NCBI GenBank assembly: GCA_018267365.1 | Contig: JAFDYQ010000043.1 | Coordinates: 1 to 37,360, forward strand | Reading direction: 5' to 3' | Length of the DNA stretch: 37,360 nucleotides | DNA from: Bacteroidota bacterium | Lineage (GTDB): Bacteria; Bacteroidota; Bacteroidia; Chitinophagales; LD1 | Shown: positions 1 to 7,763 of the stretch, piece by piece | Layout: the number at the start of each line of letters is the position of its first letter | Position numbering within the stretch: position 1 is the stretch's first letter | The notes under the pieces: model-generated | Databases searched by the model: none | Seen by the model: the letters and a program-made list of their open reading frames with translations, nothing else | What the model was told of the DNA's origin: nothing | Position numbers and translations under genes: made by a program

Positions 1-2
1 AA

Positions 3-107
3 TGGTTTCGCGCCGACGCGCGCAAGCACCCGCACCTCTACACCGCCAAGGTCCCAGTCCGTGGCAACTATGTAAAGATCGCCGAGGACCTGTTTTCACC
101 CCTGTAG
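3..107 (+). CDS. 3' end of an unidentified protein-coding gene (partial)
   Basis: The frame is open from the window edge and ends at a TAG at 105-107, giving 34 C-terminal residues that finish in AEDLFSPL. The composition (basic, then RGNYVKIAEDL) looks like real protein, and the other two frames are less convincing. No family can be named from so short a tail. It is followed by a 340-base intergenic stretch of repeats, so it is probably not in an operon with bamD. Confidence 0.5.
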   Translation, partial: WFRADARKHPHLYTAKVPVRGNYVKIAEDLFSPL

Positions 108-164
108 TGCTCAAGCCTTAGATTGAAGTCTTCCTTATTTATAAGGTCGACTGTTTCTGCACTA

Positions 165-361
165 GCCCTCTCCTTTGGAGAACTTGTCCGCCGCGGCGGA
201 GGGTTGGGAGAGGTGGCTGTTTGTATTAAAGCCTCTCTTTAGGGAGGTTTGGAGGGTTGTATTTGTATTAAAGCCCTCTCCTTCGGAGAGGCCTGCCTGC
301 CCGTCAGGCAGGATTGGGAGAGGTGGCTGTTTTTGTATTATCCCTCTCCTTCAGTGAGAGT
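165..361. repeat. Array of four hairpin-type intergenic repeats (CCTCTCC...GGGAGAGG family)
   Basis: Four related units lie in a row: 165-223, 231-259, 274-332 and a truncated one at 341-361. The full units open with CCCTCTCCTTTGGAG or CCCTCTCCTTCGGAGAGG and close with TTGGGAGAGGTGGCTGTTT, so each can fold into a hairpin. Units 1 and 3 carry different inner palindromes: GTCCGCCGCGGCGGA, and CCTGCCTGCCCGTCAGGCAGG at about 290-312. There is no credible gene in 108-450. A related copy is at 2739-2803. These look like REP/MITE-type intergenic elements. Confidence 0.8.
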
Positions 362-431
362 TCGGTAAGGTGCCATGACAATAAAAGCCCTGATTTTGCA
401 TTTATTGTCCGTCCAAAGCAGTCCAAAACCT

Positions 432-439
432 TATATTTG
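432..439 (+). promoter_or_regulatory. Bacteroidota-type -7 box of bamD
   Basis: TATATTTG matches the Bacteroidota consensus TAnnTTTG and sits 11 bases before the bamD ATG, which implies a very short 5' leader. No TTG box is found at the canonical 19-base spacing, so only the -7 part is supported. Confidence 0.5.
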
Positions 440-450
440 CCCTCCCGCTA

Positions 451-1659
451 ATGAAGTCGACCACTCAGTTGCTGTACCATATCCGCCTGTCACTTTCCGG
501 CCGCCGCTACCTGCTGTGGCTGCTACCGGCTGTGCTGTACCTGGGCCTCACCTCCTGCGAGACCCCGGAGAAGGTGATGAAAAGCCCGGATATCAACTAC
601 AAACTCAAAGTAGCCACCGACTGGTACAATAAGAAGCAGTACTTTAAGTGTATCCCTGTATTTGAGGAACTCATGGGCCTCATGAAGGGCCAGCGCTCTA
701 CAGAGGATATCTACTTCATGTACTGCATGGCCAACTATAAGCAGGCAGACTACATGATAGCGGCCTATCACTTTCACAACTTTGTGGTCACCTACCCTCT
801 GTCAGACAAGGCCGAGGAGGCGTCTTTTATGACTGCTATGAGCAATGAGAAACTCTCTCCGCGCTATGAGCTGGACCAGACCTACACGACCAAAGCTATA
901 GACGCCTTCCAGTCTTTTATCAATCAGTACCCGCAGAGCCCCCGCCTCGATACGGCCAATCAGATGATCACCACCCTCCGCCGCAAGCTGGAGAAAAAAG
1001 CCTGGTCCAATGCCGAGCTGTACTACAAAACGGAAAACTACAAGGCCGCTGCAGTGTCTTTTGAAAACCTCCTCGTGCAGTTTCCTGATATAGAAAATAC
1101 GGAGCGCATCCTCTTTATGGTCGTGAAATCATACGACAAATATGCCTCTAATAGCGTAGTACTCAAGAAGGTGGACCGCTATCACTCTGTCATATCATCC
1201 TACAAGAATTTTGTGTATAAATTTCCAAACAGCAAATACCTGCAGGAAGCCACAAAATATGAGACGGATGCCCACTATTACTCTACCGAGGCCGCCTATG
1301 ACAAGGCCTATGCCTACGTACCAGAGGAGCGGGAGAAACACCTCAATGAGGCTATCAAGGAGTGCAACGAGCAGCTACCATTCATCAAGGATCCCGACCG
1401 TATCAAAAAGACCAACGAGACTATCCAGCGGTGCTACCTGGGTATCGTCAGGACAAACTACGACCTGGCCGAGGAGGTGGGAGATACCAATGCCGTAAAG
1501 CGGGAGGCCAAAAAGCGGGACTATTATGACCGCACTATCAAAAGTTATTATACCTTTGTGGATAAATACAAAGACGGTAAATACATCAAGGAAGCGGAAA
1601 GGCTCTATGCCCTCGCCTCCGAAAAAATAGGAAAAGCAACAACAGATGGACAAAAGTAA
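451..1659 (+). CDS. bamD: Outer membrane protein assembly factor BamD
   Basis: This is the lipoprotein subunit of the BAM complex, which inserts beta-barrel proteins into the outer membrane and acts at its periplasmic face. The 402-residue product begins with a basic/hydrophobic signal and a lipobox ending LTSC (Cys36), after which the mature lipoprotein starts. The rest is TPR-like helical repeat (FEELMG, AYHFHNFVVTYP, AFQSFINQYPQS, FENLLVQFP) typical of the family. It is longer than Escherichia coli BamD (about 245 residues), as is usual in Bacteroidota. The ATG at 451 follows a TAnnTTTG box. Its 3' end overlaps rpoZ by 14 bases, so the two are translationally linked. The position ahead of rpoZ and coaBC is the standard order in the phylum. 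Confidence 0.92.
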   Translation: MKSTTQLLYHIRLSLSGRRYLLWLLPAVLYLGLTSCETPEKVMKSPDINYKLKVATDWYNKKQYFKCIPVFEELMGLMKGQRSTEDIYFMYCMANYKQADYMIAAYHFHNFVVTYPLSDKAEEASFMTAMSNEKLSPRYELDQTYTTKAIDAFQSFINQYPQSPRLDTANQMITTLRRKLEKKAWSNAELYYKTENYKAAAVSFENLLVQFPDIENTERILFMVVKSYDKYASNSVVLKKVDRYHSVISSYKNFVYKFPNSKYLQEATKYETDAHYYSTEAAYDKAYAYVPEEREKHLNEAIKECNEQLPFIKDPDRIKKTNETIQRCYLGIVRTNYDLAEEVGDTNAVKREAKKRDYYDRTIKSYYTFVDKYKDGKYIKEAERLYALASEKIGKATTDGQK

Positions 1660-1978
1660 GAAGATCAAAATGACACAGATCAGCCCGCTGATCGAGACCC
1701 AAAACCTCGAAAAACTGGCTAAAAAGACTCAAAACACTTATGAGTCTATAGCAGTCATAGCTAAGCGTGCCAATCAGATCGGAGCAGACCTCAAGATGGA
1801 GCTGCATAGCAAGCTGGAGGACTTTGCCTCTCATACTGACACACTGGAGGAGATCCATGAGAATAGGGAGCAGATCGAGATATCAAAGTTTTATGAGAAG
1901 CTGCCTCACCCTACTATCCTGGCTATGAAGGAATTTCAGGATGACCAGATCAGCTATCGCTACGCCGATCAGCAGTAG
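1646..1978 (+). CDS. rpoZ: RNA polymerase omega subunit, Rpb6-like
   Basis: A 110-residue protein of the Bacteroidota Rpb6/omega type, which helps assemble and stabilise RNA polymerase by holding the beta' C-terminus. Visible features are NTYESIAVIAKRANQIG near residues 30-46, corresponding to the conserved omega helix, followed by a charged helix and an acidic tail. It starts inside the end of bamD (14-base overlap, different frame). A second ATG at codon 9 (position 1670) is possible. A strong hairpin at 2002-2046 closes the bamD-rpoZ unit. Confidence 0.88.
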   Translation: MDKSKKIKMTQISPLIETQNLEKLAKKTQNTYESIAVIAKRANQIGADLKMELHSKLEDFASHTDTLEEIHENREQIEISKFYEKLPHPTILAMKEFQDDQISYRYADQQ

Positions 1979-2001
1979 TCAGCCTCCTGTACAGATATAG
2001 C

Positions 2002-2046
2002 AAAGCGCAAATACCGCAGTCAAAAACCGGTACTTGCGCTTTTTGC
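2002..2046 (+). terminator. Intrinsic terminator after bamD-rpoZ
   Basis: AAAGCGCAAATACCG (2002-2016) pairs with CGGTACTTGCGCTTT (2028-2042) with one non-Watson-Crick position. It is followed by a short T run, 24 bases after the rpoZ stop. Confidence 0.8.
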
Positions 2047-2082
2047 TCTTATGCAGTTTTGTATTTACATTCATCCGGCTAC

Positions 2083-2117
2083 CAGTATCTAGTATCCAGC
2101 ATCTAGTATCCAGTATC
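2083..2117. repeat. Five tandem 7-base repeats (YAGYATC)
   Basis: CAGTATC, TAGTATC, CAGCATC, TAGTATC and CAGTATC run head to tail without gaps, just upstream of coaC (ATG at 2139). The 7-base period and the AGTAT core are shared with the longer elements at 10250-10280, 10676-10705 and 15077-15106, which suggests one repeat family. Confidence 0.8.
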
Positions 2118-2138
2118 TAACCATCCCCATCTAATCAC

Positions 2139-2678
2139 ATGAGTCTCAAAGGCAAAAAGATCATACTCGGCGTCACGGGCAGTATAGCTGCCTACAAGAG
2201 TGCCACTCTGGTCAGGCTCCTCGTCAAGGCTGGCGCAGAGGTACGGGTCATCATGACCGCTGCCGCCGCTGACTTCATCACGCCCCTGACGCTCTCAGTG
2301 CTCAGCAAAAACCCTGTGATCAGCCACCTGCAGAATGACTCCCATACCTGGAATAACCACGTAGAGCTGGGCCTCTGGGCAGACCTCATGCTCATAGCCC
2401 CGGCCTCTGCCAATACGCTGGCCAAGATGGCCACCGGCCAGTGTGATAATATGCTCCTGGCTACCTATCTTTCTGCTAAATGTCCCGTGTACTTTGCCCC
2501 GGCTATGGACCTGGATATGTGGCAGCACCCCGCCACGAGGAGGAATGTCGGGCAGCTACAGTCCTATGGCAATACACTGATCCCCGTAGACAATGGTGAG
2601 CTGGCCAGCGGCCTGGTAGGTGATGGCCGCATGGCAGAGCCGGAGGCCATCGTAGCGATGCTCGTAGGATCCATTTGA
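2139..2678 (+). CDS. coaC: Phosphopantothenoylcysteine decarboxylase (CoaC half of CoaBC)
   Basis: A 179-residue flavoprotein that decarboxylates 4'-phosphopantothenoylcysteine in coenzyme A synthesis. The N-terminus (KKIILGVTGSIAAYKS) is the FMN-binding Rossmann start. NNHVELGLWADL carries the catalytic His (His74), and APASANTLAKMA and FAPAMDLDMW follow. The usual ACGD-type cysteine motif reads ELASGLVGDGRM, with Ser157 where E. coli has its catalytic Cys; whether this is normal in this lineage cannot be checked here. The protein stops exactly where the linker to the CoaB domain would begin in the fused enzyme; the CoaB domain is encoded 1.5 kb downstream on the same strand. A heptamer array lies upstream and a hairpin repeat downstream. 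Confidence 0.9.
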   Translation: MSLKGKKIILGVTGSIAAYKSATLVRLLVKAGAEVRVIMTAAAADFITPLTLSVLSKNPVISHLQNDSHTWNNHVELGLWADLMLIAPASANTLAKMATGQCDNMLLATYLSAKCPVYFAPAMDLDMWQHPATRRNVGQLQSYGNTLIPVDNGELASGLVGDGRMAEPEAIVAMLVGSI

Positions 2679-2738
2679 ATCAAGTAATGTTCCTTACAAA
2701 GGTCACGGATAAAGCGGACTTAAGACTATAGGTTCTTT

Positions 2739-2803
2739 CCTCTCCTTTGTAGAGGAAAGATGCCGAAGCCTGCCTGCCGGAGGGCAGGGCAGATAGGAGA
2801 GGT
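2739..2803. repeat. Single copy of the CCTCTCC...GGAGAGG hairpin repeat
   Basis: TCCTCTCCTTTGTAGAGGA starts the element and ATAGGAGAGGTG ends it. An inner palindrome CCTGCCTGCCGGAGGGCAGG lies at about 2769-2788. It has the same architecture as the array at 165-361. It fills the gap between coaC and the 3' end of the opposite-strand gene and could also act as a transcription stop. Confidence 0.75.
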
Positions 2804-2804
2804 G

Positions 2805-3758
2805 TCAAGGCTGTGCCATCCAGGCCTCCACCGCAGAGCGCGTCAGCTGAAAGTAGTTGCCCTTCTTCTCTACTATACTGTTATTGACCCAGAGTATCTG
2901 GGGTAGTGTAGCGCCAGCCATCTTGATAAACTCGTCAGGCCCGAGGAAGAGCTGATGCGGTATATCGGTCAGCCCATAGTCGCGCAGGTAGGGCTCGTAT
3001 AGTTCTTTCTTACCGTTCAGGACGAGGTAAAACGGGATGGCTGGATTTTCTTTGTGCAGCACATGTATCTTTTGTGCTGCTATCCTGCAGTGTGGACAGG
3101 TGAGGCTCAGGTAGGCTATGATATGTTTGCCCCGGCGCAGCTCTATGGCCGGAGGGATATTGGTAGGATTGGCAGAGGTATAGAGCAGGTCCAGTGGTAC
3201 TTTATAGTTCACTGCCTGCGGCTGCATATTCCTGGCGTCGTCCAGATTCACCACATTCAGTATGAATGGCAGCGCCAGCCCGGCTATACACAGCGCCCCC
3301 GCCAGAAACCGCATATAGCGGTCTTTCATCGGCACGGTCATCGCATAGATCAGGCCGCAGAGCAGCAGCATACCTATATTCTTGGCTATGGCGGCCAGCG
3401 GTGTCATGGTCAGGTACTCGCCAAAACACCCGCAGTTGCCATTGTTCCCCTTGGTGAGCAGGATGCCCGTCAGGTAGATGCAAAAGACCACCAGCAGGCC
3501 CGCTACCAGCGGCAGGGTCAGGCGCCTCAGGCGGAAGTTTATGATGAGCAGCGCTCCGCAGCAAAACTCCAGCCCTATCAGCAGCCGGGCTACAAAGGGA
3601 GCCGTATCCCAGGTGGCTATACCCAGGTCTACAAAGGTGTACTCAAAAGGCTCTATAGGATAGAGCTTAGTATAGCCGGAGAAGATAAAGATACCTCCCA
3701 GAAAGATAGAAAGCAGTATGGACAGGATCGTCCAGATCGTAAACTTAGGCAGAGGCAT
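2805..3758 (-). CDS. MauE/DoxX-like membrane protein fused to a thioredoxin-like domain
   Basis: The 317-residue product has an N-terminal membrane part (about residues 8-170, several hydrophobic helices) with the GNCGCFGEYLTMTP motif (Cys109, Cys111) seen in MauE/DoxX-type redox membrane proteins. A C-terminal periplasmic thioredoxin-like domain carries CPHC at Cys221-Cys224. Proteins of this build are thought to relay electrons or disulfides across the membrane; the substrate is unknown. The gene lies on the minus strand between the coaC and coaB halves of coaBC. Its ATG at 3758 is preceded by the hairpin at 3781-3809, so it is probably transcribed apart from the lipoprotein gene upstream unless there is read-through. 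Confidence 0.75.
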   Translation of the reverse strand: MPLPKFTIWTILSILLSIFLGGIFIFSGYTKLYPIEPFEYTFVDLGIATWDTAPFVARLLIGLEFCCGALLIINFRLRRLTLPLVAGLLVVFCIYLTGILLTKGNNGNCGCFGEYLTMTPLAAIAKNIGMLLLCGLIYAMTVPMKDRYMRFLAGALCIAGLALPFILNVVNLDDARNMQPQAVNYKVPLDLLYTSANPTNIPPAIELRRGKHIIAYLSLTCPHCRIAAQKIHVLHKENPAIPFYLVLNGKKELYEPYLRDYGLTDIPHQLFLGPDEFIKMAGATLPQILWVNNSIVEKKGNYFQLTRSAVEAWMAQP

Positions 3759-3780
3759 AGCACGAAGAAAGGCATAAAAA

Positions 3781-3809
3781 GTAAAAGGGGCAACCAGTGC
3801 CCCTTTTAC
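3781..3809 (-). terminator. Perfect 12-bp hairpin terminator
   Basis: GTAAAAGGGGCA (3781-3792) and TGCCCCTTTTAC (3798-3809) form a perfect stem with the loop ACCAG. It is A-rich on one side and T-rich on the other. It lies 18 bases beyond the stop of the small lipoprotein gene. Confidence 0.85.
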
Positions 3810-3827
3810 GAATAAGGTTTTTCAAAC

Positions 3828-4037
3828 TTATTTCAGTGAGCAAGAGTAGCTAGAGCCACCGGCTGTTGCTACATTGTTGCAGGCAGCCTGAGCATCTGAC
3901 TTAGTACCATGTACGGTTGTAGACACAGTTTGTGACATACCGGCTACAGAATAAGTACACTCGCAAGTGTAGTCCTTCTTACATGATGAAAGTGTGAAAA
4001 CGCCGAGAACGGCAGCAGCAAAAATGAACTTTTTCAT
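3828..4037 (-). CDS. Small Cys-containing lipoprotein
   Basis: A 69-residue product with a signal peptide and lipobox FTLSSC (Cys19), so the mature part is about 50 residues and should be membrane-anchored in the periplasm or at the surface. The mature part has four further cysteines in CECTY, AACNN and SYSCSLK, enough for two disulfides. No family is recognised. The neighbouring redox membrane protein with CPHC is encoded next on the same strand, so a link between the two is an inference only. It ends at a strong hairpin. Confidence 0.75.
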   Translation of the reverse strand: MKKFIFAAAVLGVFTLSSCKKDYTCECTYSVAGMSQTVSTTVHGTKSDAQAACNNVATAGGSSYSCSLK

Positions 4038-4198
4038 TGTTCTTTTGAGTTAAAGGGGTTAGTTAATGGTGTAAAACTAAAAATGGTTTTGGTTTTTAAA
4101 AACATTGTGGCATTTTTATTTATAGTCCGGCATCCACACGTATCGGCGCAATTGTAGAATTTATAGGATATTTGTAGCCCTACATAGCACATCGTACA

Positions 4199-4849
4199 TT
4201 GAAGATCGCCAATAAAAAGATCCTGATCACAGCAGGTCCTACACGAGAGCCTATAGATCCTGTCAGGTACATTAGCAATTTCTCTACAGGCAAGATGGGC
4301 ATCGCCCTCGCCGAGGCCTGCGTGGCCCGCGGTGCCTCTGTCACACTGGTGAAAGGCCCTACGCAGTCGCGCGTCTCAGCTGCCGGTATCAGTGTGGTAG
4401 ACGTGGTCTCAGCGGCAGACATGTATGCTGCCTGCACACAATATTTCGCCGCCAGCGATGTTATCATATTCGCAGCGGCAGTGGCAGACTACACACCCAG
4501 GCATCCCGCCACGACCAAGATCAAGAAGCAGGAGAGCGAGTTTACCCTTGAGCTGGTCAAGACAAAGGATATAGCCTATGAGCTGGGACGAGTGAAGAAA
4601 CCCGGTCAGGTGTGTGTAGGCTTCGCGCTCGAGACAGATAATGAGCTGGCCAATGCCACATCCAAGCTGGAGAAGAAGAACCTCGACATGATCGTGTTAA
4701 ATTCTCTCAAGGATGAAGGCGCAGGATTCCAGCACGATACCAATAAGATCACGATAGTGGATAAAAAAGGAAATGTGGTTACATTTGATCTGAAGGCAAA
4801 ATCAGACGTAGCCTCTGATATCTTAGACTATATAGAAACACAGCTATAA
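4199..4849 (+). CDS. coaB: Phosphopantothenate-cysteine ligase (CoaB half of CoaBC)
   Basis: A 216-residue protein joining 4'-phosphopantothenate and cysteine using CTP. It begins with [20 protein letters not shown], followed by [21 protein letters not shown] and AAAVADYTP. This is the CoaB domain of CoaBC from its very first strand, with nothing of CoaC in front. The only in-frame start after the upstream stop (TAG at 4175-4177) is TTG at 4199, with no clear ribosome-binding site. The stop overlaps the start of the DUF4835 gene (TAATG), implying coupled translation. Together with coaC (179 residues) the summed length equals that of a normal CoaBC, so this looks like a fused gene cut at the domain boundary. 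Confidence 0.9.
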   Translation: MKIANKKILITAGPTREPIDPVRYISNFSTGKMGIALAEACVARGASVTLVKGPTQSRVSAAGISVVDVVSAADMYAACTQYFAASDVIIFAAAVADYTPRHPATTKIKKQESEFTLELVKTKDIAYELGRVKKPGQVCVGFALETDNELANATSKLEKKNLDMIVLNSLKDEGAGFQHDTNKITIVDKKGNVVTFDLKAKSDVASDILDYIETQL

Positions 4850-5775
4850 TGCGAATGGCAAGACCTTTAAGCTTTTTGATGGCGCTTCTGCTGCTATCCT
4901 GGCATCTCACTGCCCAGGAGCTGAAGTGTACCATCCAGCTCAATTCTCAGAAGATAACCGGTGTAGACCCCTCTGTATTTCAGACACTGCAGGGCGCTAT
5001 GACAGACTTTATGAATCAGCGCGCATGGACGCAGGATGTATTCTCTCCTGAGGAGCGCATTGATTGCTCTCTCTACATACAGCTGGATGGCGTGGAAAAC
5101 CAGGATCAGTACACCGGCTCTATCACCGTGCAGGCAGCGCGCCCGGCGTTTAATAGCACCTACAACTCGCCGATGCTCAACTTTCGCGATCTGGACTTTG
5201 TCTTTACCTACTCGCCCAATACGCCACTCGACTTTAATATCAATCAGTACCAATCCAACCTTACTTCGGTTCTCGCTTACTATGCTTACCTCATCATCGG
5301 GCTGGACTATGAGAGTATGGCCAAGGGTGGCGGGACCAAGTACTTTGCTATGGCCGAGCAGATCATGAATTCCGTACCGCAGGGCGGCAATGAATCCAAA
5401 GGCTGGAAGCCATTTGACAATAATCCGGTCAGTGGCAATAAGAACCGATACAACATTATCAGCTTCCTGCAGGGTGCCAAGTTTGAAGGGTTCAAGAAGG
5501 TGATCTATGAATACCACCGACTGGGCATAGACAATTTCTTTGACGATCCTATAGTAGCCCGTGCCCGCATCCTCACTGCGCTGCGCGACCTGGACAAGAC
5601 TTTCAAAGACTATCCAAACAACGTACTCGTGATCCTCTTCCTGCAGGCCAAAGGCGATGAACTGGTCAGCATCTTCCAGGGCGCCGAGGCCGGCGAAAAG
5701 ACGGAGGCGATCAACATCCTGAAGCGACTCGACCCCGCCAACGGGACGAAGTACGACAAGATCATAAAGGGATAA
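4849..5775 (+). CDS. DUF4835 family secreted protein
   Basis: The 308-residue protein has an N-terminal signal peptide (hydrophobic stretch to about residue 22, ending LTAQ). It matches the DUF4835 family, which in Bacteroidota is encoded next to coaBC: see QELKCTIQLNSQKI at the mature start, SLYIQLDG, LDFNINQYQSNLTSVLAYYAYLIIGLDY and GGTKYF. The function is not established; the product is presumably periplasmic or outer-membrane associated. The first ATG overlaps the coaB stop; a second ATG two codons on (4855) is equally possible. The trypsin-like gene starts 18 bases after its stop. Confidence 0.85.
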   Translation: MRMARPLSFLMALLLLSWHLTAQELKCTIQLNSQKITGVDPSVFQTLQGAMTDFMNQRAWTQDVFSPEERIDCSLYIQLDGVENQDQYTGSITVQAARPAFNSTYNSPMLNFRDLDFVFTYSPNTPLDFNINQYQSNLTSVLAYYAYLIIGLDYESMAKGGGTKYFAMAEQIMNSVPQGGNESKGWKPFDNNPVSGNKNRYNIISFLQGAKFEGFKKVIYEYHRLGIDNFFDDPIVARARILTALRDLDKTFKDYPNNVLVILFLQAKGDELVSIFQGAEAGEKTEAINILKRLDPANGTKYDKIIKG

Positions 5776-5793
5776 AAATTCACGACTATAACT

Positions 5794-6849
5794 ATGAAAT
5801 CTAACCTCTACCTCCTGTTCCTTCTACTGCTGATAGCGCCCGGACTCCGTGCCGGAGATGATGGCGTGTACAGTACAATCTATTTTTACAGGCCCAAACT
5901 GAACGGCATATACGCTGGCACTAATAGTTCCCCTATTCAAACCCGTGTCGGCAATCAGGAGTTCTTTAGTGTGAGCCTGGATGGATCCTCATTTAAATTA
6001 TATTCTACAGGGAGAATGAATATCGCGGCGGCTGGCCGGGAGCTGAATCTTACCATCGAATCAGGCAAAAATTATTATGTCAGACTGGATATTAGGAACA
6101 AAGCATTTATCATCCTCGAGAATGCAGAACTGGCAAAGGAAATGCTAGATACATCTAAAGTGATTCCCCATGAGGAGGACCTGCGAAACCCTATCAATAG
6201 TACAGCGCTGGAGAATGCCAATAAGTCCGACAAGGGGCAGGGCACTTGCTTCCTGATATCCTCTGCAGGGTATTTGGTCACTAATAATCACTGTATCAAA
6301 AATGCAAAGGAGATCACAGTCAAAGGAGTGGATGGTGATTTCACAACTAAATACGGCGTCACTGTGATTGCGACTGATGCCAGCAATGATCTCGCCCTGC
6401 TGAAGTTTGGTAATAAGAACCTCAAGTTTGACAATCCTCCTACGGCTATACGTAGTAGCGGTGTGGCGCAGGCCGAGAAAGTATACGCACTGGGTTTCCC
6501 GAATGCCACAGCTATGGGTGCGGAGGTCAAGATCACTGAGGGTATCATCAGCGCCCGCAGCGGTGTGCAGGGCGATATCAGCAAGTTTCAGATATCCGCA
6601 GCAGTCAATCCCGGCAATAGTGGAGGACCGCTCATAGACGAGCAGGGCAATCTGATCGGTGTCATATATGCCAAGAGTACAGTGGCCGAGAGCGCAGGCT
6701 ATGCTATCAAGGCAGGATATCTGGAGACTTTCCTGAAGAATATTGAGAACTTCGATGTGCCCAATCTGACCAATACCATCAAGGATAAATCCCTGTCAGA
6801 AAAGACTTCCGCTTGGAAGAATTACATTTTTATAGTGGAGACTAATTGA
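5794..6849 (+). CDS. Secreted trypsin-like (S1/HtrA-type) serine protease
   Basis: The 351-residue product has a signal peptide (about residues 1-20). An N-terminal region of about 100 residues (SVSLDGSSFKLY, ESGKNYYVRLD) resembles DUF2846-type beta domains. A protease domain from about residue 148 has the complete triad: His166 in VTNNHC, Asp199 in SNDLALL and Ser276 in NPGNSGGPL. There is no PDZ domain, so it is not a classical DegP. The substrate is unknown. It follows DUF4835 by 18 bases and is probably cotranscribed; in many relatives this position is held by recN. It converges with the pirin gene, leaving 3 bases between the stops. Confidence 0.85.
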   Translation: MKSNLYLLFLLLLIAPGLRAGDDGVYSTIYFYRPKLNGIYAGTNSSPIQTRVGNQEFFSVSLDGSSFKLYSTGRMNIAAAGRELNLTIESGKNYYVRLDIRNKAFIILENAELAKEMLDTSKVIPHEEDLRNPINSTALENANKSDKGQGTCFLISSAGYLVTNNHCIKNAKEITVKGVDGDFTTKYGVTVIATDASNDLALLKFGNKNLKFDNPPTAIRSSGVAQAEKVYALGFPNATAMGAEVKITEGIISARSGVQGDISKFQISAAVNPGNSGGPLIDEQGNLIGVIYAKSTVAESAGYAIKAGYLETFLKNIENFDVPNLTNTIKDKSLSEKTSAWKNYIFIVETN

Positions 6850-6852
6850 TCA

Positions 6853-7728
6853 CTAGTGCTGCAAGGGCAGCGGCACAAACTCTGTCTCGCCCGGCACACG
6901 GGGAAACTCCTGAGCCAGCCACTTGGCCTTCGCATTATCTATCAGGCTCTGGTCAGAGGCTACAAAGTTCCAATAGATCAGCCGCGGCTCCGGTAGTGCA
7001 TCTCCGCCAAAGAAATAAACCGTCGTCTCCGGCAGCATGGTAAACTCACAGATGCTGCTATCCTTAGCTACTAGTAGTTCTTTTGGTCCGTAGATATTGC
7101 CATCACTCTCTACACCGCCGCTGAGGATATAGAGACCGGACTCGCCATAGAGCTTTGCACCGATAGAGACCTGCGTTCTTTCCTTACTCCTCAGCTCCAG
7201 AAAGTAGAGCGGGCTATATACCGGCACCGGAGATACTCTTTGATCAAAGGCACCTGCTATCAGCCTGTAGCTGATGCCACCCTCCTCCCACGCAGGCAGC
7301 TGCTCCGCATCGGCATGGTAGAAGGTCGGCTCCATTTGCTCTTGCTCCTTGGGGAGTGCCACCCATATCTGCAGGCCGTGCAGGGACTTCTCTTTACCAC
7401 GCAGGTACTGTGGTGTACGCTCCGAATGGACTATGCCCTTGCCAGCTGTCATCCAGTTGACCTGGCCTGCTTTGATCTCTATCTCCGTGCCGAGGCTATC
7501 CTTGTGGATGATATTGCCATCAAAGAGATAGGTCAGCGTAGACAGCCCGATATGCGGGTGAGGCGGGATGTCCATATTCTCAGTAGAGGCCATGGCCGCA
7601 GGCCCCATATGGTCTATGAAGATGAACGGTCCGACCATTCGTCGTGTACGAAACGGTAGCAGGCGGCCTACGAGGAAATTGCCGATGTCACGAGGGCGCT
7701 CTTCTATGATGAGATCTATGTTTGACAT
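6853..7728 (-). CDS. Pirin family bicupin protein
   Basis: The protein is 291 residues from the ATG at 7728 (an upstream in-frame TTG at 7752 is less likely). The N-terminal cupin has the pirin metal site: His-x-His in PPHPHIGLSTLTYL, then HSE in GKGIVHSERTP, giving three His and one Glu. GPFIFIDHMGP is also typical. The C-terminal cupin is degenerate. Bacterial pirins can act as quercetin 2,3-dioxygenases or as redox-sensing regulators; which applies here cannot be told from sequence. No operon partner is evident, because a terminator at 7764-7788 separates it from the upstream gene. Confidence 0.87.
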   Translation of the reverse strand: MSNIDLIIEERPRDIGNFLVGRLLPFRTRRMVGPFIFIDHMGPAAMASTENMDIPPHPHIGLSTLTYLFDGNIIHKDSLGTEIEIKAGQVNWMTAGKGIVHSERTPQYLRGKEKSLHGLQIWVALPKEQEQMEPTFYHADAEQLPAWEEGGISYRLIAGAFDQRVSPVPVYSPLYFLELRSKERTQVSIGAKLYGESGLYILSGGVESDGNIYGPKELLVAKDSSICEFTMLPETTVYFFGGDALPEPRLIYWNFVASDQSLIDNAKAKWLAQEFPRVPGETEFVPLPLQH

Positions 7729-7763
7729 GAGATGTATTTGTAGAGAGGCCAATGTAAAACAAA

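Noticed and set aside
175..357. 60-codon frame in the intergenic array ahead of bamD
   Set aside because: It consists entirely of the hairpin repeats; the repeated RWLFVLKP pattern is the translated repeat.
165..361. CRISPR array
   Set aside because: The repeats are few, irregular in spacing, self-complementary throughout, and have no unique spacers of constant length; no cas genes are nearby.
3054..3815. Long open frame (253 codons) on the plus strand opposite the MauE/DoxX-thioredoxin gene
   Set aside because: It is the antisense shadow of a gene with strong membrane and CPHC motifs. Its product is rich in Gln, Arg and Tyr, with no domain.
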